DNA from: Bugulina stolonifera
Lineage: Eukaryota > Bryozoa > Gymnolaemata > Cheilostomatida > Bugulidae
Direction of reading: 5' to 3'
Assembly (NCBI GenBank): GCA_935421135.1
Contig: OW285190.1
Span: 13,712,501-13,776,500 of the forward strand
Length of the DNA: 64,000 nucleotides
Shown: one piece after another, positions 1-10,322 of the stretch
Layout of the letters: every line of letters begins with the position of its first letter
How positions within the stretch are numbered: position 1 is the stretch's first letter
The notes under the pieces: generated by a model
Told to the model about the DNA's origin: nothing
The model's database searches: none
What the model saw: the letters and a program-made list of their open reading frames with translations, nothing else
Translations under genes and position numbers: made by a program

Positions 1-171
1 ATAATTCAACAAAATATCAGATCTTGCACTATGCTGAATTCAACCAAAGGCTAGAGAGTTATTCCTGCTAGCCAATTTACTATTGTGACCCAACTAATTG
101 TAAATTTTTAGCCATCAATTTCATAAAGAGGCTTGAGATATGTGTGCTGCAAATTTATGATATATATATAA

Positions 172-292
172 GTGTATATTATACATGTATATACATGTAT
201 ATACATGTATATACGCATATACATGTATATACGCATATACATGTATATACATGTATATACATGTATATACATGTATATACATGTATATACGC
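172..292. repeat. ACATGTATAT simple repeat
   Basis: About ten tandem copies of a 10-12 base unit, ACATGTATAT with occasional ACGCAT variants. The unit is nearly self-complementary (ACATGT is a palindrome), so the array can fold on itself. The long frames read through it on both strands (Tyr/Ile/His-rich) are repeat translations, not genes. Confidence 0.9.
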
Positions 293-701
293 ATTGTGCT
301 TACCAAAATATGTTCACACCACAAATATATGATAATATTATAATAACCCTTCATTTTAACTGGGGTGATAGGGCCTTCAACATTGTAAGTTATATTAGAA
401 TTATAAAATAATTATATTGTATAATTATAATCTGTATTAGTAGTGAGGGTACCCACCTCTAAACTTGAACATATAAACTGTAATAGACTCTACCCTATAA
501 TTAGAGATACAGTGTGCCAACCTCATTGTTTTTACTAATCATACCACTTGTACTGTGTGTTGGTGTATAATGGGAAACTTGGTAGACTTGTTAGAAGTTA
601 TCTTCTCTCTGTAATAAAGGGGGAATAACTCCTCTTGATTAGAATTTCCAAAGTTATTCATTAATGTTAGTAATGTACTGAAACAAAAAATAATCAACCA
701 G

Positions 702-761
702 AGTGAAGGCAGCATGAACTTCATGACAAAATCTTTGGGTGAGCATCCACAACCGCTGTGG
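702..761 (+). CDS. Possible internal exon of an unidentified plus-strand gene
   Basis: A 60-base open stretch lies between an acceptor (ATCAACCAG) and a donor (GTATGT). It reads in one frame only, including FMTKSLGEHPQPLW, with phase 0 at both ends. I do not recognise the product. It cannot be joined in frame directly to the next candidate exon at 1050-1128, so at least one of the two is wrong or another exon lies between them. Weak call. Confidence 0.2.
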
Positions 762-1049
762 GTATGTATAATTATAGCCTTGTAACCCAGAGTTGTTCTC
801 TCCTTACTCCTTTTCATCCCAGTAGAATAATAGGCCCCCTATCTGAGTTGAGTGTGCAAGTAAAGAAATTTTGGATAGCCTTTGGACTTCATAACAACAA
901 AGGCAGAATTAAGTCTTTTCTCTATAAATATTGTTGGTTGACCCTCAACCACTAACAAGGTGCTACTGCTGCATTCATTAGCTATTGTTTTAGATAAATT
1001 TTAACTAACTGTAACTAATACCATAATATAGCCTACTGATTTGTTACAG

Positions 1050-1128
1050 GCTAGGTAACAATTTAGTGTTCATTACCAAGTCATTGCTCAGAAGAGTGTA
1101 CAAGCAGAATGCTGACTGGGCTAAGCTG
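1050..1128 (+). CDS. Possible internal exon of an unidentified plus-strand gene
   Basis: Acceptor TTGTTACAG and donor GTATGT bound 79 bases that read LGNNLVFITKSLLRRVYKQ and then NADWAKL. The first base completes a split codon and the exon ends in phase 0. The composition is protein-like (hydrophobic followed by basic residues), but I do not recognise the family. Its phase would allow a join to the candidate terminal exon at 20060-20152. In that case the whole IAP cluster would lie inside one 19-kb intron on the opposite strand. That is inference only. Confidence 0.3.
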
Positions 1129-2082
1129 GTATGTACAATCATTATAATTGTTGTTCTTGCCAAACAGTATTATTGTAAAACTTGATTTATGTCATTTCTA
1201 ACATGTTAGAACTATAACTGCTATTTTGATATTTCCTCAAAGCAATTTCATTGCACATGTCAATACTCCATATTGATGATATGGCGTTGTATATAATAAC
1301 AAGTCACTATCACTATGTTGCTGAAGTAATAGATCTATGGTTAGATAACTACTACAATATATAACTTTAATTGGGTATAACTGTGATGTCATGTATTGGT
1401 ACATGTACACTATTTCCTGTAAACTTTTGTACATGTAATATATAAAATTATTTATCATGCGACAAGTGTTTTCAATCAAGCAAGTACAAGTTTATTTGTT
1501 TGTTTGATCTTGGTTTGATTAAATATAAATATATTTCACAATTTGATTGAATTGGATAGTAAAGTTGATTAAAATAAGATAAACTTATAATATTATAATG
1601 CTAAACATGTTTTGTATAAATTTTTATCAAAAAATGGTTTCAAAAATATATTATTCATAACAAAATAAATAAAAAAATAAATCTCAAATGCGAGCTACTG
1701 ACACTGCGTACATCATTTAAAAAGTTATATAACTGGGCATAGTATATTACCAATAATATTCGAGTATAAAATATTGTAGTCACCTTTGCACAAAATTTTA
1801 AATTGATGAATGCTAAATAAAAATATAAAACAGATGTTGCATATACTGAGCAAATAATACAAAGCAAATTCTGAGCACATAAAATACAGGAGTATAAAAC
1901 TACCAAAATACAAAAATAATTTTTTTGAGATTTATTGCTACGATGTAAACATAGAACTAGTAAAGTGAGGTAATAATATAAATACCGAAGAATTGAATTG
2001 CGCAGGCTAAAGATATGAAATAATGTCGATTGTCGAATGTGATAAAAGTCTAATGTAGGTAATAATTACTGCTCCACTGGCT

Positions 2083-3867
2083 TTAAGCAAAATAAACTCT
2101 AATAGAACCAGTAAGTGGAGCACCACATCTGTGAAATGGACACTTAACTACGTAATTAGAGTTACTACTTTTACGTTTTTCTTCATTGTTACAAGATTCG
2201 CAATATATTAAATGTCCACAGGGGAGACCAACATGCGTAGCTGGTACGAAATTCTCTGTGGTCAATTCACATTTTCTACAGGCCATTTTGTGGTGAGGGT
2301 GAGTTTCATTTCCATTGAATGTGCCTGGTGCAGCGGATGCACCTTCTTGGTTTTGAAGTTTGTGAAGATCTTCCTCAGGACAGGTTAGTGATAGCGATCG
2401 TGGTGCTAATAGTTGAGTAGACTGCTCAACAATAGCCTCGGTTCCATTTGAGTCGTCACTATACAGAGCGTCTATCATAGCACTAATATTGTCAAATGGT
2501 TTACCATTTATTCTGAGAACTCGGTCTATAGAATTCGGACTGTGCCCAAGACGTAGGCATACTTTACGCATGTCCTGTAGTGTGTTTTTATTGTCTATTT
2601 CTTTAGCCTCAGCTGTTTTCTGGGACTTAGTCTTTCTTACACTTTTCTTATTAGATGGAGTTCTAGCGTGGACCTCGTTGATATACGGTTGGCCTTTCTG
2701 TTGAGCCAGGAAAGCACAGTCTGGAAACCATCGAGCATGCTCCTCCCAAGGGTCATCTCTTTCACTCCACTGTTTTATACCTCCAGAGCAATAAAAACAT
2801 CTCACTTGATCTTCAAACCCTGTGTAATAGAACCCTGCATCACACATTCTCCGTGCTGTGATTGGACAGGATGCTGGCCATCGGGCAAATGTTCGTAGTC
2901 TTGTAGCATCTGGTGCGTATCGAATCAAAGCCGCTTTGGTAGTTGATATTCCAAGTAATCCGCTGTCAATGGATTCACTGTGAGTCCGACGCTGCCTTTC
3001 ATGATTTGTTGGATTTTGAAACCGTGTGATATTTGTAATATCGTCCTCAGATAGCATATCTGATCTATATTCTCTGTTTCCACATTCGAGTCCCTTAACA
3101 AACCTACAGAAGGTAAATGATCTTGCATGTTCAATCATGGGGGTATCCCCAGAGTCCCACCTATGGAGGGAACCTCTACAGAACACACACTGTACTCTGT
3201 CATAGGCATCCAGAGAGTAGAATCCAGCTTGAGCCATCTTTATACCTGACCTTTGGTCATCGTATGGCCAGTTTACGAGAAATGTTTTCCTTCGTTGTCT
3301 TTCATCCACCATTAAAGACTCCCTTTCCTCCAATGTTAAGTCTTTAAGGACATAAGTTAAGAATTCTCTTGGGTTCATGTTGTCTAACTGTTGTTGTAGA
3401 CTCAGAGGTAAGAAGGGATTGTGGTTCTCTGGGTACCTTGGTACGGTGTATACCATTAGATGAGTGTTCGATGGTTTCCACCATTTTCCACCAATGATAC
3501 TGGAAGACAGATCAGCATCGGAATCGTCTTCCCCTTTCTCTATATTTTTGGTTTTCCTACTTTTAACTGGTGATTTCTCTTCGTAGATAACTGATGTAGT
3601 CCTCGTTGTAATACTATGGGTTAATATCATTAGTGAGAATATAATATATATAGTTTCCACTATCCAGTTATATCCATTGAAACTATGCTGAGATTCTGTG
3701 TTGTAATCAGAGGTCGGGGGTAGATATGAGGTTGTTGAATGTAGGTGTAGATGGGCAGGTTCCAGGCTATGTGAAGGTGAACTCTTGTCTATCAGTATAA
3801 CTCCTCCAAATATAGCCAGAGAGAAAATACGGAGTAAGATGCACTTAGGAAAGAGCTGGACCTGCAT
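2083..3867 (-). CDS. Membrane-anchored IAP: two BIR domains, UBA-like segment and RING (copy 1)
   Basis: A 594-aa intronless frame. BIR1 (about 190-258) has Zn ligands C227, C230, H247, C254; BIR2 (about 323-388) has C357, C360, H377, C384. Both fit CX2CX16HX6C. BIR2 keeps the DPWEEHARW groove seen in XIAP/cIAP BIR3, where the Trp contacts N-terminal IAP-binding peptides. A UBA-like helical stretch lies around 429-468. The C-terminal RING starts at C530 and keeps the IAP-style LPCGHLIYC core, but its last Cys pair is spaced CX4C (576, 581) instead of CX2C. Hydrophobic segments at about 10-26 and 68-84, the second followed by a Lys/Arg-rich stretch, suggest a membrane anchor with BIRs and RING in the cytosol. 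Inferred role: caspase or signalling E3 ligase at a membrane. Near-identical to the copy at 6126-7919. Confidence 0.93.
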   Translation of the reverse strand: MQVQLFPKCILLRIFSLAIFGGVILIDKSSPSHSLEPAHLHLHSTTSYLPPTSDYNTESQHSFNGYNWIVETIYIIFSLMILTHSITTRTTSVIYEEKSPVKSRKTKNIEKGEDDSDADLSSSIIGGKWWKPSNTHLMVYTVPRYPENHNPFLPLSLQQQLDNMNPREFLTYVLKDLTLEERESLMVDERQRRKTFLVNWPYDDQRSGIKMAQAGFYSLDAYDRVQCVFCRGSLHRWDSGDTPMIEHARSFTFCRFVKGLECGNREYRSDMLSEDDITNITRFQNPTNHERQRRTHSESIDSGLLGISTTKAALIRYAPDATRLRTFARWPASCPITARRMCDAGFYYTGFEDQVRCFYCSGGIKQWSERDDPWEEHARWFPDCAFLAQQKGQPYINEVHARTPSNKKSVRKTKSQKTAEAKEIDNKNTLQDMRKVCLRLGHSPNSIDRVLRINGKPFDNISAMIDALYSDDSNGTEAIVEQSTQLLAPRSLSLTCPEEDLHKLQNQEGASAAPGTFNGNETHPHHKMACRKCELTTENFVPATHVGLPCGHLIYCESCNNEEKRKSSNSNYVVKCPFHRCGAPLTGSIRVYFA

Positions 3868-6125
3868 GTTTTGCTTGTGGTGTGTAGTCTACTAGTGTTA
3901 CTATTTATTGTGAGGTGTCTATAAAATTAATTCAATTTTGAACTCAGAATTACATTTTGCTGAATATAAAAATTGCTAGATTGCCTTTTGTAATACCGGA
4001 TTTGGAAAATTACACGATTGTAATGTAAATACTTACAAATACCCGATTTGAAAACTTACTGGAATAGTAGGCTCTTTAACACAGGGCATCCTTATTAGGT
4101 GCACGATTACAATGCATAGCACCCTCATTTACACTTTAGGCACTTTAGGCACATTGATTGAGCACATCAATTATGTATATGTATAAATTATATTTACTTT
4201 GTACCTCTTTCACACTAGTTGTAGTCTAATAGTGGAACACATTGTAGAAAATCCTACACAATGATGGTTTTATGGGCGTTTAGTTTAGTATTCAAACAGA
4301 CAAACACCAATACAATTAATAATGTATCAGGGAAACTTACTGGTTATTCCAGGGGAATCCTCCATCTACTGTCAGTTTCACTGTGAGTAATGCTTTGAAT
4401 ATGTTGAGCACCATATTTATATACTATTGATATTTTGGAATTCCCAGTCATGTGATAATTATAATACAACGTACAATGTACAAGTAGTGGTGTAAACAAA
4501 TACCATAGCTTCATTCATGCTTATAGTCACGCAATGAGTTGACGTTGCATAATACATTGTAATATTGTCATATTTGTTGATTGATTAGATTACTAGTAAG
4601 TAGTAGATAGTTCTAGAACTTGCCCTCACATTCACCGGCTATAGAGTTGGTTATGACAGCAGTATGCTGCACTAATACATCAAGTAACTGATGTAAGTAC
4701 TATGTAATAATCACTAATGTAGCAACAGAATTGGAATTACTGCTAGTCATTAAGACATTGACCAATTTAGAGCTACTAGTTATTGAGACATTTACCAATA
4801 GAGCGGAAACCAAGGAATATGAATGATAACTCCAATCAGAAAGTTTATAGGCCTGCACTTTAAAACACGTATGATGTACACAATTTGTAGCCTGCTGGAA
4901 AAACTGCGTTTATGACAACATCGGTGGCCTGTTTAGATTGGACAGGCCCACATCTCGATAAATTGTAATGCTACAAACCACTAAGATATCGAATCTTAGA
5001 ACAGATATTTGTAATCAGCTAAGACTTGATTGGTTAATAGCCACCGAGACGCTAGTATATTTTCTCAGAAGAAAGTGCTTTAATATTTATATCATTGTCA
5101 ACAATGAAATACTGAAGTATGATAAATTACTGAATTGTAATACATAATGATAACAAAATAAAAAATATTGCTTACACGTAAATGTATATAGGCCTACTAA
5201 AAGTTATCTCTACAAAATAATGTAGAAGACATTAAACTTTAGATTATGAAGGAGAGCTTACGAGATGATTGATTGAAAATAAAATAATCAAAAATAAAAT
5301 AAAAATATCATCAGTAAATAACTTTTGTTTGTAGAAAAATTTTGGTAGAACATATGGCCAATAGACCCACTTTCAGCTTGCGTATAATATGCACAGTGTC
5401 TGGGAAATGAAGCTGACCAAAGCATGGATAGCAGCTGCCAAATAAAAATGTGTAAAAGATACAATACATAATATGGTGCTTAGCATATTTCGTCATACTG
5501 ACTAATTACTACCATAACACATTCCATCTAAAGATGGAAAAATTAGTATAAAAATTATATAAATGCTAAAAAGCGGACTAATAATATTAATTATTGTAAT
5601 ACTGAGGTAATACCAGTGAGTTATGCCATGATAGGCATATATATATTGTACAATGTAGGTAGTAGGTATAGTAATAGTAGGTATAGCACTAGTAGTAGGT
5701 ATGGGAGTAGTAGGTATAGTAGTAGTAGGTATAGTAATAGTAGGTATAGTAGTAGTAGGTATAGTAATAGTAGGTATAGTAGTAGTAGGTGCAGTAGTAG
5801 TAGGTATAGTAGTAGTAGGTATAGTAATAGTAGGTATAGTAGTAGTAGGTGCAGTAATAGTAGGTACAGTAGTAGTAGTAGGTACAGTAGTAGTAGTAGG
5901 TACAGCAGTAGTAGTAGGTACAGTAATAGTAGGTATAGTAGTAGTAAGTATAGTAATAGTAGGTATAGTAGTAGTAAGTATAGTAGTAGTAGGTATAGTA
6001 GTAGTAGGTATAGTAGTAGTAGGTATAGTAGTAGTAGGTATAGTAGTAGTAGGTATGGTAGTTAGCTACAGTAGGAAGTATATGATTTTACATAGAGATA
6101 GACACTAATTACTGCTCCACTAGCT
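3868..6125. other. Spacer between the two near-identical IAP genes
   Basis: No gene is seen. It is upstream of IAP copy 1 and downstream of copy 2, so it should contain the copy 1 promoter; no convincing TATA element was found. The right end (about 5646-6062) is a GTA-based tandem repeat. The homology between the two IAP copies extends only about 17 bases past their stop codons into flanking DNA (TTACTGCTCCACT near 2067 and near 6108). Confidence 0.6.
5646..6062. repeat. GTA-rich tandem repeat (TAGTAGTAGGTATAG units)
   Basis: About 420 bases of a 15-18 base unit built from TAGTAG, TAGGTATAG and TAATAG. It ends about 60 bases past the stop codon of IAP copy 2. Because no unit contains a stop in two frames, it gives spurious Ser/Arg/Tyr-rich and Val/Gly/Ile-rich open frames that should not be annotated. 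Confidence 0.93.
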
Positions 6126-7919
6126 TTAGGCAAAATAAACTCTAATAGAGCCAGTAAGTGGAGCACCACATCTGTGAAATGGACACTTAACTATGCAATT
6201 AGTAATACGACTTTTACGTTTTTCTTCGTTGTTACAAGATTCACAATATATTAAATGTCCACAAGGGAGACCAATATGTGTAGCTGGTACGAAACTCTCT
6301 GTGGTCAACTCACATTTTCTACAGGCCATTTTGTGATGAGGGCGAGTTTGACTTCCATTGAATGTACCTGGTGCGGCGTATGCACCTTCTTGGTTTTGAA
6401 GTTTGTGAAGGTCTTCCTCGGGACAGGTCAGTGATAGCGATTGTGGTGGTAACAGTTGAGTAGATTGCTCAACAATAGCCTCGGTTCCATTTGAGTCGTC
6501 ACTATACAGGACATCTATCATAGCAGTGATGTTGTCAAATGGTTTACCATTTATTCTGAGAACTCGGTCTATAGAATTTTGACTGTGTCCAAGACGTAGG
6601 CATACTTCATGCATGTCCTGTAGTGTGCTTATATTGTCTATTTCTTTAGCCTCAGCTGTTTTCTGGGACTTAGTCTTTCTTACACTTTTCTTATTAGATG
6701 GAGTTCTAGCGTGGACCCCGTTGATATACGGTTGGCCTTTCTGTTGAACCAGGAATGCACATTCTGGAAACCATCGAGCATGCTCTTCCCATGGATCATC
6801 TCTTTCACTCCACTGCTTTATACCTCCTGAACAATAAAAACATCGAACTTGATCTTCAAACCCGGTGTAATAGAATCCTGCATCACACATTCTCCGAGCT
6901 GTGATTGGACAGGATGCTGGCCATCGGGCAAATGTTCGTAGTCTTGTAGCATCTGGTGCGTATCGAATCAAAGCCGCTTTGGTAGTTGATATTCCAAGTA
7001 ATCCGCTGTCAATGGATTCACTGTGAGTCCGACGCTGCCTTTCATGATTTGTTGGATTTTGAAACCGTGTGATATTTTTAACATCATCTTCAGATAGCAT
7101 ATCTGATCTATATTCTCTATTTCCACATTCGAGTCCCTTAACAAACCTACAGAAGGTAAATGATCTTGCGTGTTCAATCATGGGGGTATCCCCAGAGTCC
7201 CACCTATGGAGGGAACCTCTACAGAACACACACTGTACTCTGTCATAGTCATCTAGAGAGTAGAATCCAGCTTGAGCCATCTTGATACCTGACCTTTGGT
7301 TATCGTATGGCCAGTTTATGAGAAATGTTTTCCTTCGTTGTCTTTCATCCACCATTAAAGACTCCCTTTCTTCCAATGTTAAGTCTTTAAGGACATAAGT
7401 TAAGAACTCTCTTGGGTTCATGTTGTCTAGCTGTTGTTGTAGACTCAGAGGTAAAAAGGGATTGTGGTTCTCTGGGTACCTTGGTACGGTGTATACCATT
7501 AGATGAGTGTTCGATGGTTTCCACCATTTCCCACCAATGATACTGGAAGATAGATCAGCATCGGAATCGTCTTCCCCTTTCTCTATATTTTTGGTTTTCC
7601 TACTTTTAACTGGTGATTTCTCTTCGTAGATAACTGATGTAGTCCTCGTTGTAATACTATGGGTTAATATCATTAGTAAGAATATAATATATATAGTTTC
7701 CACTATCCAGTTATATCCATTGTAACAATGCTGAGATTCTGTGTTGTAATCAGAGGTTGGGGGTAGATATGAGGTTGTTGAATGTAGGTGTAGATGGGCA
7801 GGTTCCAGGCTATGTGAGGGTAAACTCTTGTCTGTCAATAAAACTCCCCCAAATATAGCCAGAAAGAAGATGCTGAGTGAAGTAACTACAGCACATTTAG
7901 GAAAGAGCTGGACCTGCAT
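6126..7919 (-). CDS. Membrane-anchored IAP: two BIR domains, UBA-like segment and RING (copy 2)
   Basis: A 597-aa intronless frame when started at the Met aligned with copy 1 (MQVQLFPKC). The frame stays open upstream to 8060, adding 47 residues with no counterpart in copy 1, so the nearer Met is preferred. Domains follow copy 1 with a +3 offset: BIR1 ligands C230, C233, H250, C257; BIR2 keeps DPWEEHARW; the IAP-type RING has the same CX4C ending. The protein differs from copy 1 at only a few tens of positions. The main change is in the first hydrophobic segment (AVVTSLSIFFLAIFGGVLL), which stays hydrophobic although the sequence differs, as expected of a selected signal or anchor. The two genes lie head-to-tail about 4 kb apart, a recent tandem duplication. 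Confidence 0.92.
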   Translation of the reverse strand: MQVQLFPKCAVVTSLSIFFLAIFGGVLLTDKSLPSHSLEPAHLHLHSTTSYLPPTSDYNTESQHCYNGYNWIVETIYIIFLLMILTHSITTRTTSVIYEEKSPVKSRKTKNIEKGEDDSDADLSSSIIGGKWWKPSNTHLMVYTVPRYPENHNPFLPLSLQQQLDNMNPREFLTYVLKDLTLEERESLMVDERQRRKTFLINWPYDNQRSGIKMAQAGFYSLDDYDRVQCVFCRGSLHRWDSGDTPMIEHARSFTFCRFVKGLECGNREYRSDMLSEDDVKNITRFQNPTNHERQRRTHSESIDSGLLGISTTKAALIRYAPDATRLRTFARWPASCPITARRMCDAGFYYTGFEDQVRCFYCSGGIKQWSERDDPWEEHARWFPECAFLVQQKGQPYINGVHARTPSNKKSVRKTKSQKTAEAKEIDNISTLQDMHEVCLRLGHSQNSIDRVLRINGKPFDNITAMIDVLYSDDSNGTEAIVEQSTQLLPPQSLSLTCPEEDLHKLQNQEGAYAAPGTFNGSQTRPHHKMACRKCELTTESFVPATHIGLPCGHLIYCESCNNEEKRKSRITNCIVKCPFHRCGAPLTGSIRVYFA

Positions 7920-8123
7920 TCTATGGATGTAGGCTATTGACTGTTCTCTCCTAGTAACTGAAGATATAGAAACATTCAGATGGTTCACTTTACTGATATA
8001 GCAAACCACTTTAGTCAGCATTCCGACATATATAATTGTATGCGTGTTATGGTTGCACAAATTTACATAGAATTGCCCAGTTAGCTCCTGTCTTCCACTG
8101 GACTAACATCAGCCCGATAAAGG

Positions 8124-8342
8124 GACAGTTCGAAACAGGACGTTTCACAACCAGACAGTTTGAAACTGTGTAGATTACATTTAGAAGGACGCAACTCACA
8201 GATAATTAATTTTACTTAACTAATTAAATAAGAAAGTAATATTAGAAGTAAAAATTAGTTGAAGTCTGGTGGTTGGGGTTAAGGGTTTCGAACTGTCCGG
8301 CGTTGAACTGTCCAGTTTTGAAACGTCCTGTTTCAAACTGTC
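8124..8342. mobile_element. Fold-back / MITE-like element with about 40-base inverted ends
   Basis: The left arm (8124-8164) and right arm (8303-8342) are inverted copies with a handful of mismatches. Both contain GAAACAGGACGTTTCA flanked by iterated ACAGTT motifs, and further ACAGTT/AACTGT copies lie inside. About 140 bases of AT-rich DNA separate the arms. No transposase frame and no clear target duplication were found. It sits just upstream of IAP copy 2, where its GTTTCGAAC-type palindromes could affect the promoter. Confidence 0.7.
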
Positions 8343-8707
8343 TTTTTCGAACAGTCGCAAGTTCCATGAGCCCAATGGCTCCCACAAGTGGTAATTGCTT
8401 AACTAGTCTGCTGTAGCTCTACTGCCAAACCACTTATGATACCACTGTCAGTTACCAAGCAATACAACAATACAATGTCATGTAGTTGAATAAAGTTGGT
8501 AACATACATCTGTACTTACATTACATAAACATACATCCCTGTTGAATACAGCGGGTAGTTCACAATAATAAGAGAGTGGGCAGCAGCTGTGGCTGCCTTA
8601 CTGGTACATACCTCATAATTAGAGATCAAAAATACCAACCAATCAGAGTTATATACGTATTGCGCAACAACATGTTAGTGGCGACGGGACGACAAATGGT
8701 GGAAATC

Positions 8708-9432
8708 CTGCTTGGTAACGCTAAAATCAGCATTGTAAAAGGTTGGCAACTAATTGCTACTAGTTTATGAACGTCCTTAACTACAAAACTGGACAATCGT
8801 TCACATCTAAAGACTCTATAGGAAAATCCACAACACATGTACATAATTGTAATAGTATGTGTTTATACTCTCGACCTCACTTTTCCCAGTTTTCAACTAA
8901 CAGTATAAAATATAAAATGATTCAGAGCTCATCAATGATTGTACTGTATCAGATGTTGATGTTTTGCTCAATGCATAGGCTATGCATGTGTCTATGACTT
9001 GTTATCAGTGATCCGCTTAATAACATTAGGTTTTATCAGTCAAGAGCATGGATATACAATAATATAAACACAACATAATATGTCTATATTATACTCATGG
9101 TCAACAGTAAACACGAAGTGTTTTCTATCTGGCTGTTATTGTTGAAATGCTGACTCACTGGGAATTCCCATATTTACATTCCTGAATGCTATCGTTAGCA
9201 TTGCCACATCAATAATACAATGTATATGGGAATTTCCGATGAATAATTCTATTCATCTACACGTAACAAGTAGCCCAACGCCTAGTTACTATCACTGGAG
9301 ACTGGAGTTTTAGTATTACATGTACTTGTGCATGCGTTTGCCATAGCTCATAAATATATGGTACTTGGATTTGAATTTCCTCATACTTCCTATATCGTTA
9401 ATACTATTACTATATCAATAATACACCAAGGA
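8708..9432. repeat. 725-bp tandem duplication, copy 1
   Basis: This segment is followed directly by a second copy at 9433-10157. The only difference I saw is C/T at 9427 versus 10152. Both copies carry the same 76-aa open frame (8767-8997 and 9492-9722), which is not protein-like and is identical only because the DNA is. Each unit includes a small inverted repeat (GGGAATTCCCATAT near 9160 against ATATGGGAATTTCC about 65 bases on). Confidence 0.95.
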
Positions 9433-10157
9433 CTGCTTGGTAACGCTAAAATCAGCATTGTAAAAGGTTGGCAACTAATTGCTACTAGTTTATGAACGTC
9501 CTTAACTACAAAACTGGACAATCGTTCACATCTAAAGACTCTATAGGAAAATCCACAACACATGTACATAATTGTAATAGTATGTGTTTATACTCTCGAC
9601 CTCACTTTTCCCAGTTTTCAACTAACAGTATAAAATATAAAATGATTCAGAGCTCATCAATGATTGTACTGTATCAGATGTTGATGTTTTGCTCAATGCA
9701 TAGGCTATGCATGTGTCTATGACTTGTTATCAGTGATCCGCTTAATAACATTAGGTTTTATCAGTCAAGAGCATGGATATACAATAATATAAACACAACA
9801 TAATATGTCTATATTATACTCATGGTCAACAGTAAACACGAAGTGTTTTCTATCTGGCTGTTATTGTTGAAATGCTGACTCACTGGGAATTCCCATATTT
9901 ACATTCCTGAATGCTATCGTTAGCATTGCCACATCAATAATACAATGTATATGGGAATTTCCGATGAATAATTCTATTCATCTACACGTAACAAGTAGCC
10001 CAACGCCTAGTTACTATCACTGGAGACTGGAGTTTTAGTATTACATGTACTTGTGCATGCGTTTGCCATAGCTCATAAATATATGGTACTTGGATTTGAA
10101 TTTCCTCATACTTCCTATATCGTTAATACTATTACTATATCAATAATACACTAAGGA
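9433..10157. repeat. 725-bp tandem duplication, copy 2
   Basis: Second copy of the 8708-9432 unit, directly abutting it at constant offset 725. The near-perfect identity means a very recent duplication, or an assembly artefact at a heterozygous or collapsed locus. Left boundary CTGCTTGG; the match breaks immediately after 10160. Confidence 0.95.
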
Positions 10158-10322
10158 CTGTACAATAGTTATAGGCACGTACATGCCATATCATCTAAGT
10201 AAAACTGCTAATTATATGGTATTATAATTGTTGCCCACTCTTGCAATTTAGAGGTATACATTGTATTTTACCAGGCACATCATAGTATTTACAAAACGAC
10301 CAGTGTATTAATATCTCACTGG

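Larger units (their letters stand above)
1..2082. other. Region upstream in the window, mostly non-coding, with possible plus-strand exons
   Basis: No long reading frame. It holds an ACATGTATAT-type repeat (about 172-292) and two stretches that look like plus-strand internal exons (702-761 and 1050-1128, listed separately). The part from about 1480 to 2082 is very AT-rich and lies downstream of the first IAP gene; TTTATT at 1931-1936 is a minus-strand AATAAA about 150 bases past that gene's stop and could be its poly(A) signal. Nothing else is recognisable. Confidence 0.5.

Noticed and set aside
5616..6108. Long Ser/Arg/Tyr and Val/Gly/Ile frames on the plus strand
   Set aside because: They are translations of a GTA-type tandem repeat in two frames, with no start context or splice signals.
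8767..9722. Two identical 76-aa frames
   Set aside because: Their identity follows from the 725-bp DNA duplication; no domain or codon signature supports a protein.
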